Below are positions 7,783 through 15,759 of a stretch of DNA of 35,886 nucleotides, piece by piece (the stretch's first letter is position 1; every line of letters begins with the position of its first letter). Source of the DNA: Acidobacteriota bacterium. GTDB lineage: Bacteria; Acidobacteriota; Vicinamibacteria; Vicinamibacterales; JAKQTR01. The stretch covers positions 1 through 35,886 of the forward strand of contig JAKQTR010000016.1 in assembly GCA_029562975.1 (NCBI GenBank), read 5' to 3'. The position numbers were made by a program, and so were the translations under genes. The notes under the pieces were generated by a model that was not told the DNA's origin, did no database searches, and saw only the letters and a list, made by a program, of their open reading frames with translations.

Positions 7783-10700
7783 GCACGTCATTCCTCCCGA
7801 TCACGCCGAGCGCGAGCGGATCACGGCCGACCTCGCCACGAACATGCTCGTCGAAGCGGGCGCCGGGTCCGGCAAGACGGAGAGCCTCGCCCAGCGCATG
7901 GTGGCGGGCATCCTCGCCGGCTACGGCGTGTCGCAGATGGCGGCCGTCACGTTCACGCGCAAGGCCGCCGCCGAGTTGCGCGGCCGCTTCCAGATCGCCC
8001 TCGAAGAGGCCCTGGCTCGAGAGACCGGCCCGATGGCGAACCCCGAGGCGCGCGAGCGACTCACCGCCGCCCTCGCGGGCCTCGAGTCGTTCTTCGCCGG
8101 CACGATCCACTCGTTCTGCGCGCGGCTGCTGCGCGAGCGGCCGGTCGAGGCCGGGCTCGCCCCGGGCTTCACCGAGGTCGAGGAAACCGAAGACGCCGAA
8201 CTGAGGAAGCAGGCGTGGCGGGAGTACCTGGCGCGCGAGCGCGGCAAGGGGTCGGCGCACCTGCAGGCGCTGGCCGACGCCGACGTCCGGCCCCGGGACC
8301 TCGACTACGCCTTCGCCTTCGTCTGCACGTTCGAGGAAGTGGAGTTCCCGCCAGGAGAGGCCCCGCTGCCGGACACCGCGAAGGCGTGGAAGGCGCTGGA
8401 GAAGTTCCTCCGTTCGCTGGAGCGCCGCCTCCCGGGACCGATCGCCGACGACACGACCTGCAAAGTGCAGCAGCGTCTGCGCGACGATGTGCCGCGGCTG
8501 GGGTACGCCCGGCGTGACCGCCCGGGCGATCTCGTTGACCTGCTGCGCCGCTGGGAAGCGAACGTCTCGATCACCCAGAAATGCTGGTCCGACGATCCGG
8601 CGGAGAAGAAGAGGCTGGCCGCCGAGATTTCGGCGATCATCGAGGGCTTCAAGAGCGGCACCGTCACGCCCTTCCTCGCGGAGTGGCGCCAGTACGTCTA
8701 CCGCCTGGCGATGCCGCTGCTGACGGACGCGCGGGCCTTCGCGCGCGAGGCGCGGTTCAGGGCTCTTCAGCTGAACTACAACGACCTGCTGCAGGGCGCC
8801 GCGCGGCTGCTGCGCGATCACCCGGAGGTGCGCCGCTCGCTCCAGCAGAAGTACCGGTGGCTTTACGTGGACGAGTTCCAGGACACCGACCCGGTCCAGG
8901 CGGAGGTGATGCTGTGGCTGGCGAGCGATCCGTCCACGCCGCCCTCCGCATCCGATCCGTTCGCCGTCCGCCTCCGCCCGGGCTCCCTCTTCATCGTCGG
9001 CGACCCGAAGCAGTCGATCTACCGCTTCCGGCGCGCCGACATCGAGGTCTACAACCGCGTCCGCGAGGCCATCGTCCGCGAGCACGGGTGCGTGGTCCCG
9101 CTGGTGGCGTCGTGGCGGTCGGTGTCGGCCATCTGCACGTGGGTCAGCGACGCGTTCGAACGCGTGTTTCCCGAAGCCCCGACGGCGCACCAGGCGAAGT
9201 ACGAAGCCCTGAAGCCGGTCGTGAAGAAACCCGGCGGAGGCGTGGTCACGCTGACGCACCCGGAAACCCTCAAGAGAGAGGAGGTGTTCGGGGCGGACGC
9301 CGCGGCCATCGCGCGCTACATCCGGGCCGAGTGCGATGCCGGCAGGCGGCGCCCGGGCGACTTCCTGATCCTGACGTGGAAGCGGAAGCACCTCGGCGCC
9401 TACGCGGCCGCGCTCGAGGCGCTGGAGGTGCCGGCCGAGGTCACCGGGGCCGGGGCGTTCGGGGATTCCGCCGAGGTCAAGGCGCTGGCCGTGCTGCTGC
9501 GCGTGCTCGGCGATCCGGACGACGGCGCGAGCGTCGTGGGGGTGCTGCGCAGCCTGGTGTTCGGTGTCAGCGACGACGAGCTGTTCCAGCACCGCCACGC
9601 CGGCGGCTGGTTCACGCCCCAGCGGAGGCCGGAAGACGGGACTTCGCAGCCGGGCCATCCGCGCGTGCTGGCGGCGCTTTACGCGCTGGGCGACATGCTG
9701 GAGCTGGTGCGCGAGCTCCCCGCACCGGCGGCCGTCGAGCGCATCCTCGACACGACGGGCCTGCTCGCGCAGGCGGCTGCTGCGAGCCCGGGCGGCGCCA
9801 GGGCGGGCGACCTGCTGCACGCGGTGGACCGGGTCCGCGAGGCGTTCGAGCGCGGCGGCACGCTGGCCGATGCGGCCCTCGCCCTGCAGGACGACGTTGA
9901 CGCGGCGGAGGTGGAATCGTGGCCGCTCGAGCCAGGGCGGACCGACGTCGTGCGGGTCATGAACCTGCACAAGGCGAAAGGCCTCGAGGCGCCCGTCGTC
10001 TTCCTTGCGGACCCGTGCGGCGGCTTCAAGAGCGACGCGGAGCTTCGCATCGATCGCGGCCCGTCAGGGGCGGTCGGGCACATGCAGGTGGTATGGAAGG
10101 ACGAAGAAGACACGTGGCGACGGAAGACCATCGCGGAGCCCGAGAACTGGGCCGAGTACGCGGCTGTCGAGCAGCCGTTCCTGAATGCCGAAGCCGAGCG
10201 GCTCCGCTACGTTGCGGCGACGCGGGCGAGGGAGCTGCTCGTCATCAGCCGGTGGGAGAAGACCGGAGGCGCCCAGCCGTGGCTGCCGTTCGAACCGTTC
10301 CTGGCTGGAGCGGACGAGCTGGAGGTCCCGCCGAAGGCAGCGCCGCCGGCGGCACGAAAGGCCGACCTGAGCGAGAAGACGCGGACCCGGCTGGCCGCCG
10401 ACCGTGAGGTCCTGCTGAAGGAGGCCATGGCCCACTCGTACGCCGTGGTATCGGTGACCGCCTCGACGCACCAGGAAGCACCCCCGGGCGAACAGGAAGG
10501 GCTCGAGAGCGGGCCCGCAACGGGCGCGGCATTCGGCGACCTGGTGCACCGCCTGCTCGAGCACGCCATGCGGCGAGGGGCCGATGCGGCCGCCATCGAG
10601 CGGTACGCCAACTGGCTGACGTTCGAGAAGCCGGACCTGCAGGCGGCGGTGCCGGAAGCCCTGGCAGCCGTTCGGCGCGTGACCGCCTCCGGCGTCTGGG

Positions 10701-11005
10701 AGGAAGCACTCGCGGCCGAGGCGCGCGACGTCGAGGTGCCGTTCACGCTGGCGACGGCGGGCGCCGACGGCACCCCGACGCTGCTGAACGGCGTCATCGA
10801 CCTGGCCTACCGTACGGCCGATGGCTGGGTGATCGTGGACTGCAAAACCGACCAGCTGGGCGGACGTCCGGCGGCGTTCCTGCTGGATCGCTACGGGGCC
10901 CAGATCGACGCGTACTGCCGCGCGTGGGCGGAACTGACCGGCACACCGCCCGCGCGGGCGGGCATCCACGCCGTCCGCTCCGGCGAGACCGTGTGGAGAC
11001 GCTGA
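7775..11005 (+). CDS. addA: AddA-like helicase-nuclease (UvrD/RecB superfamily 1A)
   Basis: A 1076-aa SF1A helicase. Motif I is EAGAGSGKT (K34), motif Ia VTFTRKAAAEL, motif II YVDEFQDTDPVQ (D366, E367), motif III FIVGDPKQSIYRFRRADI and motif VI LRYVAATRARELLVI (about residue 811). The C-terminal PD-(D/E)XK nuclease shows GDLVHRLLEH, GVIDLAYR (D1009) and IVDCKTDQL (D1022, K1024), with a QIDAYCRA helix. Together with AddB it would unwind and resect double-strand ends. Starting at ATG 7775, preceded by AGGGGGAAGAG, it overlaps the AddB stop by 8 nt. It is slightly shorter than the roughly 1200-aa Bacillus AddA. RecB-type naming is possible, but the AddB-like partner favours AddA. Confidence 0.9.
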   Translation: MHKHVIPPDHAERERITADLATNMLVEAGAGSGKTESLAQRMVAGILAGYGVSQMAAVTFTRKAAAELRGRFQIALEEALARETGPMANPEARERLTAALAGLESFFAGTIHSFCARLLRERPVEAGLAPGFTEVEETEDAELRKQAWREYLARERGKGSAHLQALADADVRPRDLDYAFAFVCTFEEVEFPPGEAPLPDTAKAWKALEKFLRSLERRLPGPIADDTTCKVQQRLRDDVPRLGYARRDRPGDLVDLLRRWEANVSITQKCWSDDPAEKKRLAAEISAIIEGFKSGTVTPFLAEWRQYVYRLAMPLLTDARAFAREARFRALQLNYNDLLQGAARLLRDHPEVRRSLQQKYRWLYVDEFQDTDPVQAEVMLWLASDPSTPPSASDPFAVRLRPGSLFIVGDPKQSIYRFRRADIEVYNRVREAIVREHGCVVPLVASWRSVSAICTWVSDAFERVFPEAPTAHQAKYEALKPVVKKPGGGVVTLTHPETLKREEVFGADAAAIARYIRAECDAGRRRPGDFLILTWKRKHLGAYAAALEALEVPAEVTGAGAFGDSAEVKALAVLLRVLGDPDDGASVVGVLRSLVFGVSDDELFQHRHAGGWFTPQRRPEDGTSQPGHPRVLAALYALGDMLELVRELPAPAAVERILDTTGLLAQAAAASPGGARAGDLLHAVDRVREAFERGGTLADAALALQDDVDAAEVESWPLEPGRTDVVRVMNLHKAKGLEAPVVFLADPCGGFKSDAELRIDRGPSGAVGHMQVVWKDEEDTWRRKTIAEPENWAEYAAVEQPFLNAEAERLRYVAATRARELLVISRWEKTGGAQPWLPFEPFLAGADELEVPPKAAPPAARKADLSEKTRTRLAADREVLLKEAMAHSYAVVSVTASTHQEAPPGEQEGLESGPATGAAFGDLVHRLLEHAMRRGADAAAIERYANWLTFEKPDLQAAVPEALAAVRRVTASGVWEEALAAEARDVEVPFTLATAGADGTPTLLNGVIDLAYRTADGWVIVDCKTDQLGGRPAAFLLDRYGAQIDAYCRAWAELTGTPPARAGIHAVRSGETVWRR

Positions 11006-11007
11006 GA

Positions 11008-11052
11008 GCCGGGCCGCGGGCCGCCCGGCGTTCCGCTGCCGGCCGGAACGCC
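11008..11052 (+). terminator. Overlapping hairpins downstream of addA
   Basis: Two inverted repeats follow the stop codon. GCCGGGC (11008-11014) pairs with GCCCGGC (11023-11029). GGCGTTCCG (11027-11035) pairs perfectly with CGGAACGCC (11044-11052) around an 8-nt loop. The arms overlap at 11027-11029, so the hairpins are mutually exclusive. No T tract follows, so this is a likely but not classic terminator. Confidence 0.5.
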
Positions 11053-11234
11053 CGCGTCCTCTCGTGTCCCGCGCCCGCGCCCTACCGTCCTCCGCCCGAG
11101 CCTCTGGAGCCGTCGCGTCAGCGGACTCCTGCAAGCGGGCGCCTTGCGCAGCGCGAGGGCCGAACCCAAACGGACGAGGCCGGCTGGCAGAGCGATCAGG
11201 ACGAGGCCGAACGGCGCGGCAGCGCGGCGTGCGG

Positions 11235-11627
11235 CTACCAGCGGTTGCGAAGCGCGGGCACCTGGGCGCCGCTGGCGGCAGCGCTGGCGGCGGCGCCTGG
11301 GGCGTCCGCGGGAGCCGGGGCGTCTATTGACAGCGCGATGCGATCGCCGAACGCCAGCCCGAGGTGGAAGCGCAGCGACCCGTCGGGATGGATGCGCGCA
11401 ACCTCGCTGCGAGTGACGCGGCTCTCGATCGAGCTTGGGCTGAAGGTGCCTTCGAAATCGATCCTCACCGGCGCCCCAGGCGCCAGGCGGGCTTCCGACT
11501 CGACGAGGATGCCCGTCGCGGACATGTTGACGAGCGTGGCGGACGCACCCAGGGGCATCAGCCTGACCGCGTGAATCCCGGGAAAGAGCGAAGCGGGGTA
11601 ACGGCGCGCGTACGAACCGTCCATCAT
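11235..11627 (-). CDS. PilZ-domain protein
   Basis: A 130-aa protein with a PilZ-like beta-barrel pattern: ARRYPAS near the N-terminus, ATLVNMSATGILVE (N34-M-S-A-T-G, the D/NxSxxG motif), then ESRVTRSEVARI and FHLGLAFGDR. PilZ domains bind cyclic di-GMP via an RxxxR plus D/NxSxxG pair; here the second motif is clear but the arginine motif (ARRYP) is not canonical, so c-di-GMP binding is uncertain. Its first ATG overlaps the stop of the PAS gene (ATGA), so the two are co-translated; a second ATG follows at once. The C-terminal tail is Ala-rich and probably disordered. Confidence 0.72.
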   Translation of the reverse strand: MMDGSYARRYPASLFPGIHAVRLMPLGASATLVNMSATGILVESEARLAPGAPVRIDFEGTFSPSSIESRVTRSEVARIHPDGSLRFHLGLAFGDRIALSIDAPAPADAPGAAASAAASGAQVPALRNRW

Positions 11628-12286
11628 GAGTGCGCTCCCCCGGGCCCCGCGCTCTCCGCGTCCAGGGCCGCTGTGCCGTCGGCGCGAGCGGGACCCCCGT
11701 CCGGCTGTTTCCGCCGCGCGGCGAAGGACTCGAGAGCCGCCTCGAGCTGCTGGACGTCGGTCAGCGCGGCATTGAGCTTCGTCTCGGCAGCGCGGCGTGC
11801 GCCCTCGGACTCGGCAAGCTGCGCCTCCACCCGGGCCCGCGCGGCGCGCTCCCGCTCGACCTGGTGCCTCAGCTCGAGGACGGCCGACTGCAGCTGCCTC
11901 TGCGCCGCCACGCCGCGCGCCGCCACGGCAATCGACGAGATTCCATCAGGGTGCTGCGCGATCGGCACGCCATGCAGCAGCGCGGGCTGAAGGCCGCCGG
12001 ACGCCGGCATGACGTGGCACTCCAGGGAGGCGGGCTTGCCCTGCGCGACGCCGAAGAGAAACTCGGTCCACTGCAGGCGTTCGTCGGCCGGTATCCAGGT
12101 GGAGAAATCGCGCCCGAGCGCCTGCGCCACCGACGTCAGGCCCAGCAGCGCGAGCGCCGACTTGTTGAGGGCCAGCAGCGTCCCGTCGTCGGCCAGGCGC
12201 ATCAGGCACCCCGGCTGGGTGTCGAGCAGGCGGCGGAGATGCGCGGCTTCCGCAGAGGGATCGATGTCGGGTTCAGTCACGTTCAC
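11624..12286 (-). CDS. PAS-domain protein with C-terminal coiled coil
   Basis: The 220-aa product has a PAS-like region at about residues 15-115: LRRLLDTQPGCLMRLADDG, LALNKSALALLGL, then FLFGVAQGKPASLECHVMP. A long heptad-like Ala/Glu/Arg-rich coiled coil follows (about 125-195), then a disordered Gly/Ala tail. No kinase, GGDEF or HTH domain is present, so it would sense a signal and act through dimerisation or a partner, the obvious one being the PilZ protein encoded in overlap. The start is a GTG at 12286 with only a weak ribosome binding site; an in-frame GTG two codons on is an alternative. It is divergent from the DUF169 gene. Confidence 0.65.
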   Translation of the reverse strand: MNVTEPDIDPSAEAAHLRRLLDTQPGCLMRLADDGTLLALNKSALALLGLTSVAQALGRDFSTWIPADERLQWTEFLFGVAQGKPASLECHVMPASGGLQPALLHGVPIAQHPDGISSIAVAARGVAAQRQLQSAVLELRHQVERERAARARVEAQLAESEGARRAAETKLNAALTDVQQLEAALESFAARRKQPDGGPARADGTAALDAESAGPGGAHS

Positions 12287-12450
12287 TCACCCGCCGGGCC
12301 CGTCCCCATGGAACCGGGCCCTCGCACACCGGCCTGGCCGAGCGCGGGCACGCCGGTCTCGTTCCGTCCTCGTATCGGCTCGGATTCCCGCTTCCAGCAG
12401 GGCCGCTTGAGCCCGGTGTACGATGTCCGTCCTGGACGGAGGTTCACCGC

Positions 12451-13206
12451 ATGGAGAGCAAGCTGGCCGAGGCCCTGCGCCTCGCGTCGCAACCCGTGGC
12501 CGTCTTCCTCGCGGACGAGAAGCCGGAGGGCGCCGTGCAGTTCGCAGAGGGCGGATGGGGCTGCGTGGCGGCCTCGATGGTTGCCGTCGCGAAGGGGCGG
12601 ACGGCGGTCTTCGACCGCCGGACCTTCGGGTGCCCCGGCGGCGGCACGGGGCTCGGCTTCGGCAACCAGTACGAGCGGACGGGGTTCGCAATCGAGGATC
12701 TGCTCTCGACGGGCAGCCCCGAGCGCGCCGCGCGGCTTCGGCGCCGCTCACGGATGGCCGAAGGCGAGCGGTTCTTCGCGTCGCCCGAGCTGGTGGGCCG
12801 CTGGCTCGGCACGCTGCCCTTCACCGACGTGCCGGCGGAATACGTGGTCATGAGGCCGCTCGGGCAGGTTGCCGAGGCCGAGCGGCCCGAGGTGGTGGTG
12901 TTTCTCGTCAATCCCGATCAGCTCTCGGCGCTCGTGACGCTCTCCGACTTCCGCCGCGGCTCAGGCAGGAGCGTCGTCGCGCGCTTCGGCGGAGCGTGCC
13001 AGTCGATCCTGTTCGCCTACGCCGAGGCCGGCCGGGAACAGCCTCGCGGAGTCATCGGCTTCTTCGACATCGCGCAGCGCGCGCGCATCGACCGCGACCT
13101 CCTCTCCTTCACGGCGCCGTGGGCGCTCTTCCTGGAGATGGAGTCGAACGTGAAAGGCAGTTTCCTCGAGATGGAGGACTGGCTGGAGCTGCGGGCCAGG
13201 AGCTAG
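12451..13206 (+). CDS. DUF169 family protein
   Basis: A 251-aa protein matching DUF169: LASQPVAVFLADEKPEG, GGWGCVAASMVAVAKGRTAVFD (C38), FGCPGGGTGLGFG (C61), and later VEVVVFLVNPDQLSALV-like and GRSVVARFGGACQS (Cys) segments. The conserved cysteines suggest metal or thiol chemistry, but the biochemical role of the family is not established. The ATG has GGAGGT 8 nt upstream. It is a single-gene unit: the PAS/PilZ genes diverge to its left, and on the right its TAG shares bases with the stop of a possible convergent small ORF. No signal peptide. Confidence 0.75.
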   Translation: MESKLAEALRLASQPVAVFLADEKPEGAVQFAEGGWGCVAASMVAVAKGRTAVFDRRTFGCPGGGTGLGFGNQYERTGFAIEDLLSTGSPERAARLRRRSRMAEGERFFASPELVGRWLGTLPFTDVPAEYVVMRPLGQVAEAERPEVVVFLVNPDQLSALVTLSDFRRGSGRSVVARFGGACQSILFAYAEAGREQPRGVIGFFDIAQRARIDRDLLSFTAPWALFLEMESNVKGSFLEMEDWLELRARS

Positions 13207-13349
13207 TCCACTTCGATCTGGCCGACGATCCTCGCGCGGACCAGCGGCCACGACAAGCCCATGCCGGGCACGATTCCGGCCGTCACCAGCCCGATCCAGG
13301 CCAGCGTGGAACGGCCGGTCGAGTCGATGGCTCGGTACTCGACGAGCAT
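13203..13349 (-). CDS. Possible 48-aa membrane-like protein, convergent with DUF169
   Basis: From ATG 13349 a short frame reads MLVEYRAIDSTGRSTLAWIG followed by a hydrophobic stretch (LVTAGIVPGMGLSW) and IVGQIEVD. The frame continues open upstream to 13544 without a better start. Its TAG and the DUF169 TAG share the palindrome CTAG. Residue composition is less Arg/Pro-biased than typical antisense noise, but there is no good ribosome binding site and no recognised family. Low confidence. Confidence 0.25.
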   Translation of the reverse strand: MLVEYRAIDSTGRSTLAWIGLVTAGIVPGMGLSWPLVRARIVGQIEVD

Positions 13350-13549
13350 CCGGACGACGGTGGCCTGTCCTGCGCGCCTCTGGCTGGAGACGCCGCGCGA
13401 GCGCGGCGACCGGCGCTCAGAACCGGCCAGGCCGGGGCCCTGGCAAGGCGGGCCGAGGCGTGGCCGCTGCGCGGGCGAGCCCCGGATCGCACGCGGGTGC
13501 CGGGGAGTGGTAGAGTTCCCCGGTCGGCCTGTCGGAGGGGACAAGGAAC

Positions 13550-14290
13550 ATGAGCATGCGCAACCACGTCATCGCCGCCGCGGCGGCGCTGAGCCTGGGA
13601 CTGGGCGCGAACGCCGCCGCCCAGTCCGTCAACACCCTCACGCCGGAGGAGAAGCAGCAGGGCTGGACCCTCCTCTTCAACGGCGCCACGTTCGACGGCT
13701 GGCGGCAGGTGAACGGCACCGCCATGCCCGCCAACTGGACGATCGAAGACCACGCCATGAAGGTGTTCACCGGCGCGGGCAAGAAGCCGGGCCAGGGCTC
13801 GGGCGGCGACGTCATCTACGCCGCCAGGAAGTTCCGCGACTTCGAGCTGTCGATCGACTGGAAGACCGAGAAGGCGGGCAATTCCGGCATCTTCTTCAAC
13901 GTGCGGGAAGTGCCGGGCCAGGCTATCTACTACGCGGCGCCCGAGGTGCAGGTGCTCGACAACGTGGACGCGACCGACAACAAGATCGCCAGCCACCTCG
14001 CCGGATCGCTGTACGATATGCTCGCGGCCGACCCGGCGACGGTCAAGCCCGTCGGCGAGTGGAACACGATCGTGGTCCGCGTGAAGGACGGCAAGGTCAC
14101 GCACACCCAGAACGGCACCAAGGTGGTCGAGTACACGCTGTGGACGCCCGAGTGGGACCGGATGGTCGCGAACAGCAAGTTCAAGACCTTCCCGGGCTTC
14201 ACCGAGGGGATCGCGAAGGAGGGCTACATCGGCCTGCAGGACCACGGCTACGCGGTCTGGTTCAGGAACATCAAGATCAGGACGCTCTGA
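13550..14290 (+). CDS. Secreted DUF1080 (3-keto-disaccharide hydrolase-like) protein
   Basis: A 246-aa product with an N-terminal signal peptide (MSMRNHVIAAAAALSLGLGA, likely cut after ANAAAQ). The mature part is a DUF1080 concanavalin-like domain: WTLLFNGATFDGWR, WTIEDHAMKVFTG, FRDFELSIDWKTEKAGNSGI, APEVQVLDN, GEWNTIVVRVKDGKVTHTQN and GYIGLQDHGYAVWFRNIKIR. DUF1080 members include 3-keto-glycoside hydrolases and many extracytoplasmic sugar-binding or hydrolysing proteins of Acidobacteria, Planctomycetes and Bacteroidetes. The ATG at 13550 has AAGGA just upstream; a second ATG 6 nt on is possible. It stands alone. Substrate not known. Confidence 0.88.
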   Translation: MSMRNHVIAAAAALSLGLGANAAAQSVNTLTPEEKQQGWTLLFNGATFDGWRQVNGTAMPANWTIEDHAMKVFTGAGKKPGQGSGGDVIYAARKFRDFELSIDWKTEKAGNSGIFFNVREVPGQAIYYAAPEVQVLDNVDATDNKIASHLAGSLYDMLAADPATVKPVGEWNTIVVRVKDGKVTHTQNGTKVVEYTLWTPEWDRMVANSKFKTFPGFTEGIAKEGYIGLQDHGYAVWFRNIKIRTL

Positions 14291-14744
14291 GACCGCCGGG
14301 GCCGAAGGGCCGCTGCCCGGAAGGATCTCGCGGCTCGTGGGCCGCGGACCGCCGCGATTCCGCCGCGTCGATCACGCACGGCAGGATCTCCGCGAGCACG
14401 CGAGCGGCGCGACCGACCGCTCGCCTTCCGGCGAGACAGTCGTGGACGGCCGGACCCCGCGGCCGAGGCTGATCGCGCGGGCGCGGCCGCGTGCTGCGGC
14501 CGGAGGCGCGGAGATTCCGCTTGCGCGGACGCGCCCTGCACGGTACAAGTCACGTGCAGCCCGCGATGCCCTGTTTCGTCCTGGTGGTTCCGAACCTCCT
14601 TCGTCGCCCCCCAATCCGCAGCCTGCCGACGCCCCTCGGCGCGCCGGCGGCTATGGCGGCCGTCGCGCCGGGCGCTCGGCTCCAGCGCGGCAGAGCGGTG
14701 AGGGGCGGTTCGCGCGTTCGCGCGGATCCTTGCGGCGCGGAGCT
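14291..14744. other. Long intergenic region, no gene seen
   Basis: These 454 nt between the DUF1080 gene and the phosphopantetheinyl transferase contain open frames on both strands, but all are Arg/Pro/Ala-rich noise without ribosome binding sites. A small perfect palindrome (CGCGCGTTCGCGCG, near 14710-14723) lies shortly before the transferase start. The promoter of that gene is presumably here. Confidence 0.5.
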
Positions 14745-15521
14745 ATGAACGGTTCCGCCTCCTGGTGGACGGCCTCGCCTGGCCGCCCGGCGCTTCCGCA
14801 CGGGCGCGTGCACGTGTGGCGCGCGGACCTCGACGAACCGGGATGGACGAACCCGGTCCATGCGGCGTTCCTGGATGACTCGGAGCGGGCACGCGCCGCG
14901 CGGCTGATCCAGCCCCGCCGCCGGCGCCGATTCTGCGCCGCCCACGCGATGCTGAGGACGGTGCTGAGCCGTTACGTCGAAGGCACCGGTCCGGCGTCGC
15001 TGGCGTTCGTAAGCGGCGGGACCGGCAAACCGGAACTCGACGCCGGCAGCACCTCCCCGCCCGTCCGCTTCAACTTGAGCCACTCGGACGGCGTCGCGCT
15101 CGTCGCGGTCGCGCGAGCCTGCGCGGTGGGCATCGATGTGGAAGGCGCGCGGCGGAACGTGCGGATCGAGGAGATCGCACGCCGGCAGTTCCATCCGGAC
15201 GTCGTCCGGGCCCTGCTCGGCGTCGATCCGCCGCGGCGAGCGGCGGCCTTCCTCCGGTGCTGGTGCGCGCTCGAGGCGCGCCTCAAGGCGTCGGGCACAG
15301 GCTTCGCGGCGGCTGGCGCGGGGCTGATGGCCCGGATGGGACTGCCCGAGCCGCTGCTTGCGTCGCTCGACGCGGCCGAGTGGGGGGGCGTGGCCGGACC
15401 GTGGGCCCTGTCGGCGCTCGATGCCGGTCCCGGCTTCGCGGCGGTAGTCGCGGCCGAGGCGGCTGCGGTTGCGGCCGCCGAGGCCTGGCTCGAGACGTTC
15501 GCGGCGTCGCCGCTCCCCTGA
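14745..15521 (+). CDS. 4'-phosphopantetheinyl transferase (Sfp-like)
   Basis: A 258-aa transferase that moves phosphopantetheine from CoA to a carrier-protein serine. Family motifs occur in order: GKPEL (94-98), FNLSHSDGVALVAVA (H113), VGIDVEGARR (D131 and E133, Mg2+ ligands) and WCALEARLKASGTGF (W173, E177, K181). The usual WxxKE motif has Leu instead of Lys at 176, while the metal-binding Glu is kept. Length and two-domain arrangement fit the Sfp/HetI group rather than the short AcpS group. No PKS, NRPS or fatty acid synthase gene is adjacent, so it may serve carriers elsewhere in the genome. ATG 14745 has GGAG only 2 nt upstream; no better start is seen. Confidence 0.85.
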   Translation: MNGSASWWTASPGRPALPHGRVHVWRADLDEPGWTNPVHAAFLDDSERARAARLIQPRRRRRFCAAHAMLRTVLSRYVEGTGPASLAFVSGGTGKPELDAGSTSPPVRFNLSHSDGVALVAVARACAVGIDVEGARRNVRIEEIARRQFHPDVVRALLGVDPPRRAAAFLRCWCALEARLKASGTGFAAAGAGLMARMGLPEPLLASLDAAEWGGVAGPWALSALDAGPGFAAVVAAEAAAVAAAEAWLETFAASPLP

Positions 15522-15537
15522 CGCCTTCGATCGGCGA

Positions 15538-15562
15538 GCCGGCGATCTCTCCGATCGCCGGC
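15538..15562. terminator. Bidirectional hairpin between convergent genes
   Basis: GCCGGCGATC (15538-15547) pairs perfectly with GATCGCCGGC (15553-15562) around a 5-nt loop, giving a 10-bp GC-rich stem. It starts 16 nt after the phosphopantetheinyl transferase stop and faces the convergent protease gene, as expected for a shared terminator. No T run flanks it. Confidence 0.6.
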
Positions 15563-15759
15563 CCCCGCATGGTTTCCATCGTCTGCGGGCGAACGCCGAG
15601 GACGCTGCCGGCCCCGTGGCGCGATGGCACGGCCATCGAGCGGGACGCCTCGCCCGAATGGTCCCGCTTCCGGGCCCCCGGCTCCGGCAGCGCCGTGCCG
15701 GCGTCCTTCCAGCCCGAAGGCCGGGTGCCGGCACGGCCCCCTCGACCGCCGGAGGCCCG

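Noticed and set aside
5416-7791. 791-codon minus-strand frame
   Set aside because: Antisense to addB, which has clear nuclease and Fe-S motifs; Arg/Ala/Pro-rich composition typical of GC-rich shadow frames.
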